Counted from the first letter of the stretch, positions 12,602 through 36,967 are shown. The stretch is 64,000 bases of DNA from Chrysomallon squamiferum (GCA_012295275.1 CM022679.1:29280664-29344663); one strand, 5' to 3'. Numbers and translations are program-made. The notes: generated by a model from the sequence alone, not told the origin.

Positions 12602-13077
12602 AAGAAAGACTCTGTGGACCTTCCTAGCCATAAAAAAACATTAATATTTTAGTCACCTTTCTGAAATGGGCTAGATCAAACGTGCAAATTGCCATGATAT
12701 TAATTTAGGTCACTTTAGCCTGAGGCAATGTGGTTCCAGAAGTTACATTTTAAGCAGAAGATTTTAACTTTCAGTCAACAGCTGTGAATAACAAAAACAA
12801 AAATACTTTCTGGGTGATATCACCTGTAACACCTTTCAAACAGGTAACCAGCAATAGCTGCACTTAAATGATAATAATAATAATTATTATTATTATAACA
12901 TTAATAAGAATAAGAATAATAAAATAATCACAGTTTGAAAACAAATAATAATAACAGATATAATAATGAAAATAATAATAATAATAATAATAATAAAAAT
13001 AGTAATAATAATAGCAACAGTAATAGCAATAATACTAGTAGTAATAATAATGAACCATAATAATAATAATAGCAACA

Positions 13078-13110
<33 letters not shown>

Positions 13111-13113
13111 GTA
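12536..13113. repeat. Poly-A tract and AAT microsatellite region
   Basis: A nearly pure A tract of about 60 bases (12,536-12,599) is followed after about 270 bp of unique sequence by AAT repeats (about 12,870-13,113). Similar ATT repeats recur at about 12,320-12,345 and 13,430-13,467. Confidence 0.9.
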
Positions 13114-14273
13114 CATAATCCAATACATTTTTCCTCTTCATATTCAGACACATATATTTGTATAACAGAACCAAGTGAGAGAACTCAGAGTAGCCTTTGG
13201 GTGTTTTTTATTATCTTTTTTCTTTTTTTGTTTACAATTTTCATGTCCCACCATGAAGTATTTAAAAATAAATTACAAAAAAAAATCAATAAATAAAATG
13301 AAAAAAAAAAAAAGATCACTACAAGTACTTATGAACTATCACAATGGTTTGTGATCATTGAATTCTTTCTCTTATGGTTTTCATAAATTTTCTAGAGTTT
13401 ATTATTAATATTGTTGTTCCTGCTTTTATTATTATTATTATTAATATTATTATTATTATTATTATTAAGTTTAATGCTATTATTAATAAATCTTGTGATC
13501 AGTAAAATGTATAACTTGACATGTTATTATTTCTGGCTGTTGAAAGTGATACAGACTACATCAGTGTAAAAAAAAATAAAATAAAAAAAAAAAAAAATAA
13601 AAAATTATTTTTTTTTTTTAAAAATGGCAGACCATCTACAGAGTTAATACCCATTAAACCACACATCTGGTTTTTCCCACATGAATTAGAAAATCCATCA
13701 TTCCCTTTGAGTCTGTCATCAAGCATCCATTTAATGTCAAATTTATGAAAGAGAAAAACAACACAAATACCAGTGTGTAGAAGCGTACTTCATTACTAAT
13801 ATCAGTTCCCTAAGTGCATTGTCAATCACCTTCTTCATTTTTTTTTTTTTCCCCCACATAAGTTTTATTTTATACTTTTTTTTTTCTTCTTTTTTTTTTA
13901 AAAAAAAAATCATGAAAATTCAACTTAAAGGAATATATTAAACTGAACGACATTCCTTAATGGTTAACAAAATTTGAATAAATGAAATGAAAGAATGTTT
14001 TTCATTGAATAATAAATAAGAACGTGTGGTATTATTTTCAAAGTAAATAGAAAATGAAAGATAAATGTAAAAAAAAATAAAAAAAAAAAAAATGATTTTA
14101 TATGTTCAAAGTTTATGAGATCAGATGAAACAGAAAGTTTAATGTAATGAGATATATCTGGTAACTCATTCTTTTAAGTGCATTTGTTTCTGTCAAATCT
14201 TGAAAAAGTGCACTGATCCCACAAAAAATCACTTCTCACCTCATTTAATGCCCAAATCGTGAAACGCACACAC

Positions 14274-14276
<3 letters not shown>

Positions 14277-14340
<64 letters not shown>
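14277..14340. repeat. CT dinucleotide microsatellite
   Basis: An uninterrupted array of 32 CT units on the plus strand. The interval from here to 14,708 is A-rich and contains no recognisable exon, although it lies just downstream of the last UTP6 exon found. Confidence 0.95.
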
Positions 14341-14343
<3 letters not shown>

Positions 14344-14708
14344 ACACACACACATATTGCCAGTCAACACAACTCACTTCTAATAAAGAAATAAGCACAA
14401 ACAACAACATTATCTCTGTAACATTACCAACAGACTTTCAACTATCCCTGCATCTTAAAAGTGTACAAAAGAAAATATTAATTTTTTAATCACAAAAAGT
14501 GTTTGGAGTTTTCTTCAAAGTATCTGTTTAAAACCATCACAACACTAAGTTTGCAAGAGCAAACAAAAATAGTATAATTTTCAAATAAACAAATAACAAA
14601 ATAAACAAAAAAAATGAAAAAATAAACAAACAAATAACAAAAAACAAAAATAAATAACAAAATAAAAATACAAATGACCAAATAAATTATCAAAAACAAA
14701 AAACTTAC

Positions 14709-21684
<6,976 letters not shown>

Positions 21685-22588
21685 GTTGTTTAATGTTTAG
21701 GTTATGTTACAGCCGCAACTCAGATGTCAACAACAAAACCACGTGCAGTGAAAAGAAAACGGAAACAGGTACTAATATATCTTATGACTCAAAAGAACGT
21801 CTCCAAGGGACGTAACTAATTCCCATTAAAAAATATTTAATTTTTGCTATTATTTATTGATATATTACTGATAAAGGTTTCATTTTATTTAATATTTTAT
21901 TAAGTATTAAATTTCATGATACATAGACTATTTGCAAAAATAACATTTTCTGTTCCCAAAATTTTTTGTTCAAGCTAACCAGATTTGTGTTCACTCTTTA
22001 TTATGAGTATTTTTTTTGTATACATTTTTGACAGTGTCCCAGTTACAGTCCTCAGCAGTATCACGAGTAATTTTTAAATTCAGCCTTATGAACTGATAAA
22101 TGAAACACACAAAAGACAACAATCAAAACAGAAAAAACAAATAAAGTTTTATTTAAATAATTCACAAAATTCATTTATTAATATATCAACAATTATTATG
22201 GTTATTTATCAGTAGTTAAATGTAAAAAAAATTATGATGTATCAGTGACCATATACAGAGTAAAATCCAAAGTTATACAAAACTGTTGTGTCTTATGGAA
22301 CAATTATATCAGCTGTCATCAGCCACCACAAATATTATTATTAGTAGCAGTGCTTGTCATTGTTACTACTTGTTATTATTATTATTATCTGTAGTTATTA
22401 TCATTATCTTTATTAAACTGTTGTTGTTATTATTATCATTTATAACTACTGTTGTTGTTGTTGTTGTTATTGTTATTGTTATTGTTGTTATTTAACCAAA
22501 ATATTTTCATTATCAATGTGGTTTTTTAAATTTAACATTTTTTAGAGGTCTCATCAAAACTGTTTCATCACAAAAGCTGATTTTTGTT
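21685..22588. other. Intergenic region between UTP6 and the RING gene
   Basis: Holds the UTP6 5' flank and the 3' flank of the RING gene, both transcribed leftward. The first minus-strand AATAAA after the RING stop codon is at 22,414-22,409, about 175 bp downstream, with another at 22,153-22,148. A TTG/TTA-rich microsatellite spans about 22,370-22,490. No other gene is seen. Confidence 0.6.
21740..21817 (-). promoter_or_regulatory. UTP6 proximal promoter: CACGTG and AAGGGACGTAACT
   Basis: CACGTG (21,740-21,745) lies 56 bp before the UTP6 start codon and AAGGGACGTAACT (21,805-21,817) lies 121 bp before it. MYC/MAX-type CACGTG sites are known to be common in promoters of ribosome-biogenesis genes. 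The same 13-mer, also next to a CACGTG, occurs at 27,124-27,147. Function is inferred. Confidence 0.4.
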
Positions 22589-25500
22589 TCACTGCGAATT
22601 TTCTTTTTCGTCAAACATGGCTTGCAGCAGTTTTTTCCTGCCACTACCAGAACGAAACAAACGCATCATCAAAGACGGTTTGCCTGGCGACGGAACTTTC
22701 TCGTCAAAATTTATCTCCTCTTGAACAGTTGGTGAGTTAGTTTTGAGAATGAAATCAGGAACATTCTTTGGATTAAAGTCACATTTCTTCTGATGGCTTG
22801 CAAGCTGCTGTAGTTGGCCAACAAACTCACAACCAGAAAGTCGAAAGGAACAAGCGACCTAAAATTAAAAAAAAGAAAAAAAAAAGGGTTATTTAAGTAT
22901 GATAATTCTTTGGGTATCCATAGCATTCATCCCTTTATATTTTTATTTTTCACTAAAGTGAAATTATTTTTAAAACTTAAAAATTGGAATATTAAAATTT
23001 TATAAGATTATTCTAACACAGCATCAAGTATAAACAGGGTCATTATGAAGTGTTAAGCAATTTTACATTTTCACAACTTCTGATCTATGTATGATGACAG
23101 TACAGATTTGTAAACATGGCAAGAGAAATTTTAGAATTTTTAAATATATTTATGGTATAACTGCAAATTGGCTACAAATTATATTTCTAGAACTTCAGAA
23201 TCATACCATGACAGTGAGCCACACATACACAAAAATTCCTTTCTTTTATTCTTTTAACAAATCAATTCCGTCAAGCATAAATCAGAAGTTTTAACAATTT
23301 AAAATATCACAAGGAGTGTAAATAACCATTGAATTCTGTGTATCAGACATCAAATATGTCCAAAAGGCAAAGAAAAGGAAAACTTCATAAATAAAAAAAT
23401 TTAAAATTAAAAATAAATTTCATACCATTTGATCTCCAATGATGTTTTCCAGAATGAAGTCATGATGAAGTTGTTTGGGATGAAGTGTTTTCCTAAATGA
23501 AGAAAATTGTAAAAAAACAAATAAGCATTGTCTTTGAATACCTAGTATTTATCCTTTCTTAAACACAAACAAAACAGCTATCCTCACAACAGACATATAT
23601 TGTTTTAACAGATTTTGAACACACATATACCTACTATTTATCCTTTTTTAAACACAAACAAAACAGCTATTCACAGCACATATATGTTGTTTTAACAGAT
23701 GAAATGAATTGTACTAAAGACTAATCTAAATATATAGCAATGTATTTGATATTAATTTTTTTTAATTTTACACACAAACACACATACATATATATTTATT
23801 TTGTTTTGTTTTGTTTTTTTTTTTCTTTTTATTTTTTATAAAAATACAGTTTCCTTTATCAATATTTAAAAAATATGTAAACAAAAAAAACCTGAATACA
23901 GATAATGCAATATCTGAGACCTAGCCAACAAAATCAAAATGAATACATATAAATTTTAAAAAATGAAATAAAAATGTCAACAGACCTGTCTTCTGGGCAT
24001 GTTTTGCTATGACTTAACCAGGGCAAAATGCACTGAAAAATACAATTCATTATTTATTTTTTTTTAATTTATTTAAGAATATAACCTAATATATTTGATA
24101 CATTTCAAGTTATTTTTCAGCCAGTTTGTTCGTACTAATTAAAAATATCACATCTTACAAGATACAAAAAGATCAATATCACAATTGTAAATAATTAATC
24201 ATATCTGTTATACCCATCATACTGAATGATAAAATACTATATTAGAAAATATATTTATTTCATTATTGTTTAATCTGAACTTGTAACAAAAACCATTTAT
24301 CCAGCAAACCTGGGACATTAGTAGACCAGAATTCTGGATACAGGTTAATTGCACACATAAAAAAAACAGGAAAGGAATGAATCTGTATTTAACAAATACA
24401 AATTAACAGACTTCTGTTTGATCTTAAACTATTAAAATACTTGCACAGAATACAAGTACATAGTACAATGGATGAAAATTAAAAATGAAGAAAAGTTAAA
24501 AAAAACAAAAAAAACACATAATTTTAATCTAATAGATGCAGGTATATATTAATACACTTCTAAATCAGAATATGTTTCATCTTTATTGAACAATTTGAAA
24601 TGGTCAAAATAACAAATGTTTTTAACACAATACAAAAAGAAAACCTTTTAAAACCCTGTCTTGTTTACTCAATCAAAGAAAACGAAACAGCCCATTATCT
24701 GCATTATTCCAGATTGGTACAATTGATGAAAAAAACTCAACTGGTGAGTAAATTAGTTTTCGCTGATTCTCCATCTTGTGATTTGAAAGAGATTCTGGCA
24801 TGTTAATTACGTGGAATTTTTTTGTCATAATTTATTATTAGCAAACAGAGATTTCTAGAAAATACTTTATTAGCAAATCAATATGTAGTAAAATAGTTTA
24901 TTATTAGCAAACAGATATCTCTGGTAAAATATTTACGAGATGTATCCCTAATAAACAGTTAAAAAAGGTACATTCTCTTTTCAAATTCTTATTATTATTT
25001 TTATAATTATTATATTTTTTTGTCCGAGATAATTTTGTACATAGAAAACAAAACATGATATAAGATTTTTCTTCTACATAACGGTAACAGTTTTTTTTTT
25101 ATGTGATTTCATGAAAATGAGTAAATAGTAAGTTTTTTCCATTTTTTTTTTTCCATGGGAATTCTTATTGTTTTTTATTTTATTTTATTCTTTTTTTTGT
25201 ACTTTATTATTTAGCAAACCGCGGTGTATGTTTTTGAGTCTGGTATAAATGACAGTTCAAACTGTATCACTGATGATACAAACAATCTAAATATTTTCCA
25301 TGTTATGTTTTATTTTGTGTAATTAATAATTAACACGTCACAAGAAAACAGTTGAGTGAAAATGCTATGTGCATTCCAGTTTTCAGTAACCATGTCATCT
25401 TGTAAAGGTGAACTGCTATATTAACTGCTGGCCATCACCACTATGACATTTGCACTATGACATCACCACTGTGACTGTGAAAGGGTAGTAAAGTGGGGCA

Positions 25501-26313
25501 GGGCATTCAAATGTTTCTTAACATAACTACTCTACTCTCAGACTTTGTTATGAAAGACAATAAGTCGTTTAAAACAATGACTTGAAAATATAAATAATTT
25601 TATTACATTGTTTACTGATGGACTTTAATGATATATAAGTAGACGTTTGTTATAGTTTAATCAACAAATATTCACATCAATTGGCAAGTAATCTTTTAAA
25701 AGTTTTATGCAAATATTCTTTTATATATATAAGCCTTCCAGACGACATGGAAGAATAAATAAAATGCTTTAATTAACAGGCATCAAGCAAGTTTAAATTA
25801 TGAACTAGTCGAGAAGGGATTTGACCGTACAAGCACTAACACATATTCAGATTACTAAGTTTACCTTTTTGCAGAAACTGTGACCGCAAGGTGCCCGCTG
25901 TGGTTCAACAAAAGCTTCCTGACAGATTGAACAATACAAATGTCGACTAACTGAATCAGGATTCAAAAAATATCTCTGTCTGAAAGTGTATGAATAATAA
26001 TGAAAATTTCTTTAATAATTCGTCAGTTCTTTTTTATTTCAGCTGTTTTGGATTTCGACGGTTATTATCAATTTGATCAAATGATGATTTTAAAAGAACA
26101 CAAATGAAGAAGAACAGAATAGAAATATTAATGAAAAGAAGAAGAAAAAATATTTTATTTAGCATAGACAATAAATAGAATGAGAGATAGGTAAACTTAG
26201 ATCAGCTACAGACGATGCATTATTCTAATTTTGTAAGAATTTAATGAGTTATCTTACCCCTCCTCATCTGCAATCATATCCTTTCCAAATGTGCATGAAT
26301 TGTCTTTTGGCAT
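22589..26313 (-). CDS. RING finger / TRAF-type zinc finger protein (NRDP1/PDZRN/LNX-like N-terminus)
   Basis: Likely E3 ubiquitin ligase of 184 residues. Five coding exons on the minus strand join in frame: 26313-26258, 25979-25865, 24032-23986, 23492-23426 and 22858-22589. A complete C3HC4 RING spans about residues 38-72: CSIC, then CGHSFCKKC, then CPED. A TRAF-type zinc finger follows at about 97-120 with spacing C-x6-C-x11-H-x3-C (CSFRLSGC, then SHQKKC). The order and the phrase following CPEDR resemble the N-termini of NRDP1/RNF41, PDZRN and LNX proteins, but there are no PDZ domains or NRDP1 C-terminal domain. The protein ends after a short basic tail (LMMRLFRSGSGRKK). A TTACAG acceptor 20 bp before the ATG (exon edge 26,332) implies an upstream non-coding exon, so the promoter probably lies further right. 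Transcription diverges from the IFI44-like gene. Substrate and pathway are unknown. Confidence 0.85.
23541..23699. repeat. 90-bp tandem duplication in a RING-gene intron
   Basis: Two imperfect copies with a 90-bp period (starting 23,541 and 23,631), each containing AAACACAAACAAAACAGCTA and ending in TTGTTTTAACAGAT. They lie in the intron between the third and fourth coding exons. No coding role. Confidence 0.85.
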
Positions 26314-26782
26314 TTTTCAATTAAACAAATATCTGTAATTTTAAGAAAGTATAAAAATTAAAACAAATGTTTTTTCTCTCAAGTTTAAAATAATAACATT
26401 CAAATTTTAACATACTACTTTCTAAAAATAATAATAAAATAAAATAAAATAAAATAAAATAAAATAAAACAAAACAAATAAATAACAATGCTTCTCAAAG
26501 AAATGTGGATATCACTTATTGTTATATCAAATAATTATTTCAGCTCGTCATATCAGAATTTCAAGACGTACCTTTTTTTTAATTTAATTTTTTTTTTTAA
26601 TTCTACAACAGCAACAGTAACCACAATAATAATTTTAAATGTCAAATATTAAGTATAGTAAGCCTGCAATTTACAATTTTAAGTTTTTATTATTGTTTAT
26701 TTATATATAATATAGTATACTTTTTATTTATTTTTACCATTTTTATTTAGTTGTTTACTTTTTATTTTTGTTATATTTACTA

Positions 26783-26836
<54 letters not shown>

Positions 26837-27619
26837 CAGGTTATACTAGTTCAGTAGTCATAACTTATACATTATAGTTATACTAAGTTATAATTACAGG
26901 AATCATCACATCATAATCATGATCATAATGATCATTTCACTTTTCAGTAGTCATAGAGATTCTATTTTCAAGGAATGCAATTTAAATTTAGCTAATTCTA
27001 TTATTTAAAAAAAAAAAAAAAGCTTTTACTTCCGTTTTACTTATCCATTATTTGATGTTTAAATTTTGTACGGACATTCCAATAACCTGTTTAAAAAAAA
27101 TTAAATTCAGCGCCATGTTATATCACGTGTTTATAAGGGACGTAACTCTAAACTAATAACATATGATTACCGGTGATGAGTTCGCCCTAGTTTTCTCATT
27201 TCTTTCGCTGATTGTTCGTTTTCGAAGAAAACATGGATTAAAGGCGTTGTTTTTAAAAAAAAAAAAAAAAAAAAAAAAAGTTTTAGAAATCCTGTGTTTG
27301 AGTTTTCATATTTTTTTATTTGTTTATATCTAAATTATTAATTTATGAAAGACATTAAGAAAAAAGTAAATACTAGTGTTGTTTTGAAACTTTCATAAAG
27401 ATTGATCGTGTGGTTACTCTTAAATAATTACATATATAGCTTTATTTAAATGTATTTTTTATTATTAATTTTATTTATTTATTTATTTATTTATTTTTAT
27501 ATAGTTTACATGTTGAATGGAATAAAAACAACAGCAACTGGTTACTGTCGTTAAGATATGAGCTTTATCACGATAATGGCCTGATTCAGCGATTATAACA
27601 ACATAATCCAACGCTTTCA

Positions 27620-27652
<33 letters not shown>

Positions 27653-28820
27653 ATATAATTATGATGTTTCACAATAAACTAGACTTTACTCAGATATAAA
27701 TAAATAATAATAATAAAATAATATACTTCTACTACTACTACTACTATTACTACTACAAATACTTCTACTACTATTACTACTACTACTACTACTACTACTA
27801 CTAATAATAATAATAATAATAATAAACACGAAAAAAAAAATAATAGTAATTTTATCACAGTAATGCCTTTTTACGAAACGCGCAGGTGAACATATTTAAA
27901 CAGCAGTAAAAGGCCTGATAACGATATTTTTAACGGGTCAATTACTTTTTCCTAGAAATGTACTTTCGGTAGTTTGTCCCACAAACGTAAACTGTTTTGT
28001 GCGATTTAATGGAAAAAGTGATTTATCAGATATCTTCATTGTTAAACTAACTTGAACAGTTTGTGACAGCTGATCGCAGTTCTAAACCAGAATCCAGAAA
28101 CCTCCTTGTGCACGGAAATGAGGAAGTGTAAGTATAAGTGAGATTTCGTTACTTTTCATTTTACAGTTATCATCGTATTGTTGTTTTTATTATTTTTTTT
28201 ATTTATTTTAAATTTAAAATACACTTTGAGTCGAGGGAACGTTTTATTCATTTATAATTCTGTCTCGTTTCATTAATCACATTGAGGTGATTTCATACAG
28301 GTACCCCCCAACTATTAGTAATACCAGATATTCCAAAGCGCCTGTATGGACCGCCATAACTGTTTTGACCTATTTTATAAAGATTCAAACAAAATTATTC
28401 AAACAAACTTAACAGTGACAACTGATGGCAGTTCAACACTAAGAAACCATAAGAAGTCGATTTAAAAACACAAAATTACGATTTCAACGATTAAATCCGA
28501 AATGATATTAGAGCCGGTTACGCGTATGCATTGTCTGAACGTGCCTCCACGTGCCTCCACCATGGTTAATGTAATCATCAATCCTCGGCCATGTACAGTT
28601 GCTTTTAAAAAAAACCTTAAAAGTACTTTTGAAAATGCAGTTTATTCATGCAGTATTGTTACATACATGTATATTAATATATAGCATCATTCAACCACTG
28701 GGTTTCAGAACTGAAATCACACATGAAAGATGCATATAGTTATAATAACAAAACTGATTTCAGAACTGAAATCACACATGGAATAATGTTTTTTTTAAAT
28801 TTTTTATTTTTTTTTTTCAG
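26314..28820. other. Shared 5' region of the divergent RING and IFI44-like genes
   Basis: About 2.5 kb separating two divergent genes. It contains AAAAT repeats (about 26,430-26,470), ATT repeats (26,784-26,836), poly-A (27,261-27,279), CA (27,622-27,650) and a TAC/TAA array (27,730-27,825). A candidate non-coding first exon of the IFI44-like gene ends at 28,127 in AAGT followed by GTAAGT. Its partner acceptor would be the TTTTTTTCAG ending at 28,820. The 60-codon frame at 28,502-28,684 resembles no known family. Confidence 0.5.
27124..27147 (-). promoter_or_regulatory. CACGTG plus AAGGGACGTAACT module
   Basis: CACGTG (27,124-27,129) and AAGGGACGTAACT (27,135-27,147) are 5 bp apart, about 0.8 kb upstream of the RING start codon. 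That is where the promoter of its inferred non-coding first exon could be. The same pair, in the same order and orientation, precedes UTP6. It might also serve the divergent IFI44-like gene. Confidence 0.35.
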
Positions 28821-28960
28821 GGCAGAATTCACACAAATCAGTTTATAATAACAAAACTTTATTTTTTGACTGAAGTTATTCTCTTGTTAATAATCGTATC
28901 TGAACTGTAACATAAGGCGAAAAACACAGCTTTTTTTTTTTTTTTCAAACATTATCCGTC

Positions 28961-33723
<4,763 letters not shown>

Positions 33724-34551
33724 CCTATGGAACGGCTGACGAGTGACCTTTTGCAAAAACACTGCTGTTTTTATTTGTTTTGCTTATTACTGTCCGTTTC
33801 TTTGTAATTTTCAACTAGTTTCCTTTATATATAGGGCCTATACATGTCTCTATGGTATTTCTTTACATTGTTTTTATGTCTGAATATTGTTCTTACATTA
33901 ATTCATATATGACTGCATTATAAAGCTGTTATGTGCACTAAAGTGTAATCTTCCGGTAAGTTTTAAGGTAAATGTTTACAAACGCGATTTCCCAGATTTT
34001 TGCGTTTTCTGAATCGATGATTCCGTCTCTATCAGCCCGTGAATCCGAGGGTATAAGGTTTGTACAAATTGTTACAAAAAACACGAATGGGGCAGTGCAG
34101 TAACAACTTATTAATAACAGCTTTCATCAGCTGAATGTTTGAAAAGATTAATCATCTTTAACTGTGAATATCACTGATAGTTAAACAGACGTTATATTAA
34201 GTTTTAGCTTACTCACGTTATTAATCTGGTTTTTTATGACGAACGTTATTTACTAACATGCTTGTTTTCTATTCAGTAATCTTCTTAGTGTACTAATAAA
34301 CTTATTTTTTTACTCAGTAAACTTTATTCTTTACTAGTAAGCTAATTTTATTGTATTCATTAAATTGGGTAATTTGTTAGTGAGTTTATATTTTATTAAA
34401 TAAAACTTCTACTTTATTTCTTAGCTTATTTTGTATTAAGTCAACTATACACTTTATTAGTATGCTTATTTTTTATTCTTTATTGGTAAGCCAGTTTTCT
34501 TTTCGTTGTTTTAATATTTTATCACACATGTATTTAGTGTAGATGCTATGA

Positions 34552-34557
34552 AATAAA
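34552..34557 (+). terminator. Polyadenylation signal candidate for the IFI44-like gene
   Basis: AATAAA about 830 bp after the stop codon, followed within 25 nt by a T/GT-rich stretch. This implies a 3' UTR of about 0.85 kb. Similar hexamers nearby make the exact end uncertain. Confidence 0.45.
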
Positions 34558-34644
34558 AGTGTACAGTTCTTGTTTTTTTGTTTTTTTTCAAAGCTGTAAA
34601 ATTAAATATGTGATGCTGCAAAATCGATTCATGGGCGGAGGTTT

Positions 34645-34697
<53 letters not shown>

Positions 34698-35106
34698 TCT
34701 GAAGAGAGATTGTTTTTGTTACAGTAATATATTTTAGTTTTGTTAATTAATTGAGAGAGAGAGAGACTGACTGACTGTTTATTGTGAACTATTTTAAACT
34801 GATGTGTACATCATTCACATATAAACTTTTCATACGTTACTTACAGTTGCTTCCCTTCATTCACACATAAACTTGTCATGCGCGTCCTGAATTTCAAAGG
34901 TGTATCAAGGACTGCAGGTGTATCCACTTCAGTGTCACTGTGCAACTCAAAAATGTACAAACGGGCTTACTCCCGTCTGGTAGAATTCCCATTTCGTCGA
35001 AAGGCTAAATGTGGTTCCGTGGTCTTATTGACATGCATGTCTTTACCTCAGTCATTATAAAGAACTGCTCCAGATTATTTGGAAAGCGATTATTATTGTA
35101 TAAATA
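34558..35106. other. Intergenic DNA, GA microsatellite
   Basis: A GA array at 34,648-34,695 and a shorter one near 34,752. The 60-codon plus-strand frame at 34,878-35,060 is not repetitive but matches nothing I recognise. Confidence 0.5.
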
Positions 35107-35762
35107 CAGTAATATCTCGCTTAACGATATCCCGCTTTAACGGTCTTTTTTCTTTACAAATTATATAAATAGAAATTTAATAGTTAACTGCTCGAAATAA
35201 ATGATACAAATGGATACAATGCATGTTTTTAAGTCCGTTTTCGTTCGTTTTTCGTTCATTCATGAGCTTCTCTCAGCTGTGTTGATCAGTTGAAACGTCA
35301 TCTGATATTCTGATTCTCTTTTGTTTTCTGCTTCGATTTAGACTTAAACTCGTTTGTAATTTACCCTTCCAATATCTCAAAACGAATAACAGTATACCGG
35401 CAAATGCTGATGATAAAAAGAAACGGAAGACAATAACTTTAAAAACAAAATACACTATCTTAAATGAAACCAAACCCACAATGAGCGGCATATAATTATT
35501 TCTTAATGTATTTGTATAAACTGATTTGTAAATGATTTACTGTTAACTTAATATCTATAATCTATTAAACCATTTATGTCTAAACTGCTTTTGTATTTCT
35601 CCTTATTTCACCTTTTTCTTCTTTTTTTTTTTGGTCAAATTTCATCAGCGAGAAAGTAACCACTGCTTTTAACCTTAATTCTATGTAAATTAGTCTCCCG
35701 CTTACCTCACTTAACTATCAGAAATATGGAACCAATTACATCTTTAATCTGAGGTATTATTG
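35107..35762. mobile_element. Tigger/pogo-type MITE, about 656 bp
   Basis: The left end begins CAGTAATATCTCGCTTAACG directly after TA. The right end, read on the opposite strand, begins CAATAATACCTCAGATTAAA and is followed outside by TA (35,763-35,764). The two ends agree at most of the first 12 bases (CA-TAATA-CTC) and again at TTAA-GAT. The GGAACCAATTAC and CTCACTTAAC phrases inside the right end resemble Tigger/pogo termini. TA target duplication and CAGT-like ends are known for Tc1/mariner/pogo elements. No transposase frame is present; the longest internal frame is 72 codons. Best read as a diverged non-autonomous copy. Confidence 0.5.
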
Positions 35763-36103
35763 TAGTATGGATATCGCTCAGTAACATATATCTTGAACAT
35801 GTTTAAGCTGAATATGTTTAATTCGAACAGTTAGTGATAAATGTACCGTTCACATACTGAATATAAGTGAATTACTCGTATATAAAAAGTTTTTTTTTTT
35901 TTAAATTATATTTGTCGTTTTCTTTTACAGAAGCAAGCCATGAGAATTAACAAAAAACACATCGTGCGGCTTTTTTCTTTTCTTTTATTCTTTTTTATTT
36001 TTTATTTTTTTAATAGATAGATGAAACTGATGTAAAATTGTTTATTATTGGTCGCTTGTTTTGTAACGGAAAGGAAATGTTTATGAATTAGAAATGACCA
36101 GTT

Positions 36104-36105
36104 TA

Positions 36106-36179
<74 letters not shown>

Positions 36180-36350
36180 GAATGAAAATAAGAATACGAA
36201 TAATAATAATAACAATAATAATAATAACAACAACAATGATAGTAATAATATTATAATAATAATAATGTTGATGATGATGATGATGATGATGATGATAATA
36301 ATGAGAAGGAAGAAGATGATGATGATAATAATGAAAAAGTAATTCTGCTT
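36104..36350. repeat. AAT/GAT trinucleotide microsatellite
   Basis: AAT repeats (about 36,107-36,178) grading into GAAT, AAC and GAT repeats. Poly-Asn and poly-Leu frames here are artefacts. Confidence 0.95.
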
Positions 36351-36655
36351 TCGGTTGATATTACATAATCGATTTAGGAACAATGCGCTCCGCCTCTGAA
36401 TGTTAGAAAGAAACCAGATTCATGTACAGGCCAAGTTCATTATATACAGAGGTAATCAGGTATTGCGGTAGACGAGTTTTTTTCTACGAAATGGGAATTC
36501 TATCAGATGGGCAGGCACCTTCAAATGAGGGGAGGAAAGGTTACACACATGAACTTCAATTTTATTTATTTAATTTATTATAATTTTCTTTTTCGCCGGA
36601 AGGGGTGTTCTGTACAACTGGGAAAGTCGTGTAATTTGATTTCGTTTTTATTTTT

Positions 36656-36704
36656 TTATTATTATTATCATTATCATTATTATTATTATTTTTATTATTA
36701 TTAT

Positions 36705-36794
<90 letters not shown>

Positions 36795-36967
36795 TTTTGT
36801 TATTATTACTATTACTATTATTATTACTATTATTATTATTAGTTATTATTACTATTTTTACTATTATTATTACTATTACTATTATTATTATTACTATTAT
36901 TATTATTATCATTATTACTATTATTATTACTATTATTATTACTATTATTATTATTATTATTATTATT
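36656..36967. repeat. ATT trinucleotide microsatellite, about 310 bp
   Basis: Long ATT/TTA array with ATC and ACT interruptions. The unique 300 bp between this and the preceding block (36,350-36,655) contains no recognisable gene. Confidence 0.95.

Noticed and set aside
28140-28165. Interferon-response-like element upstream of the IFI44-like gene
   Set aside because: The GAAA half-sites are six bases apart instead of the two expected for an ISRE, and the region is AT-rich enough for chance matches.
34878-35060. 60-codon plus-strand frame
   Set aside because: Non-repetitive but without domain, splice or homology support; too short to call a gene.
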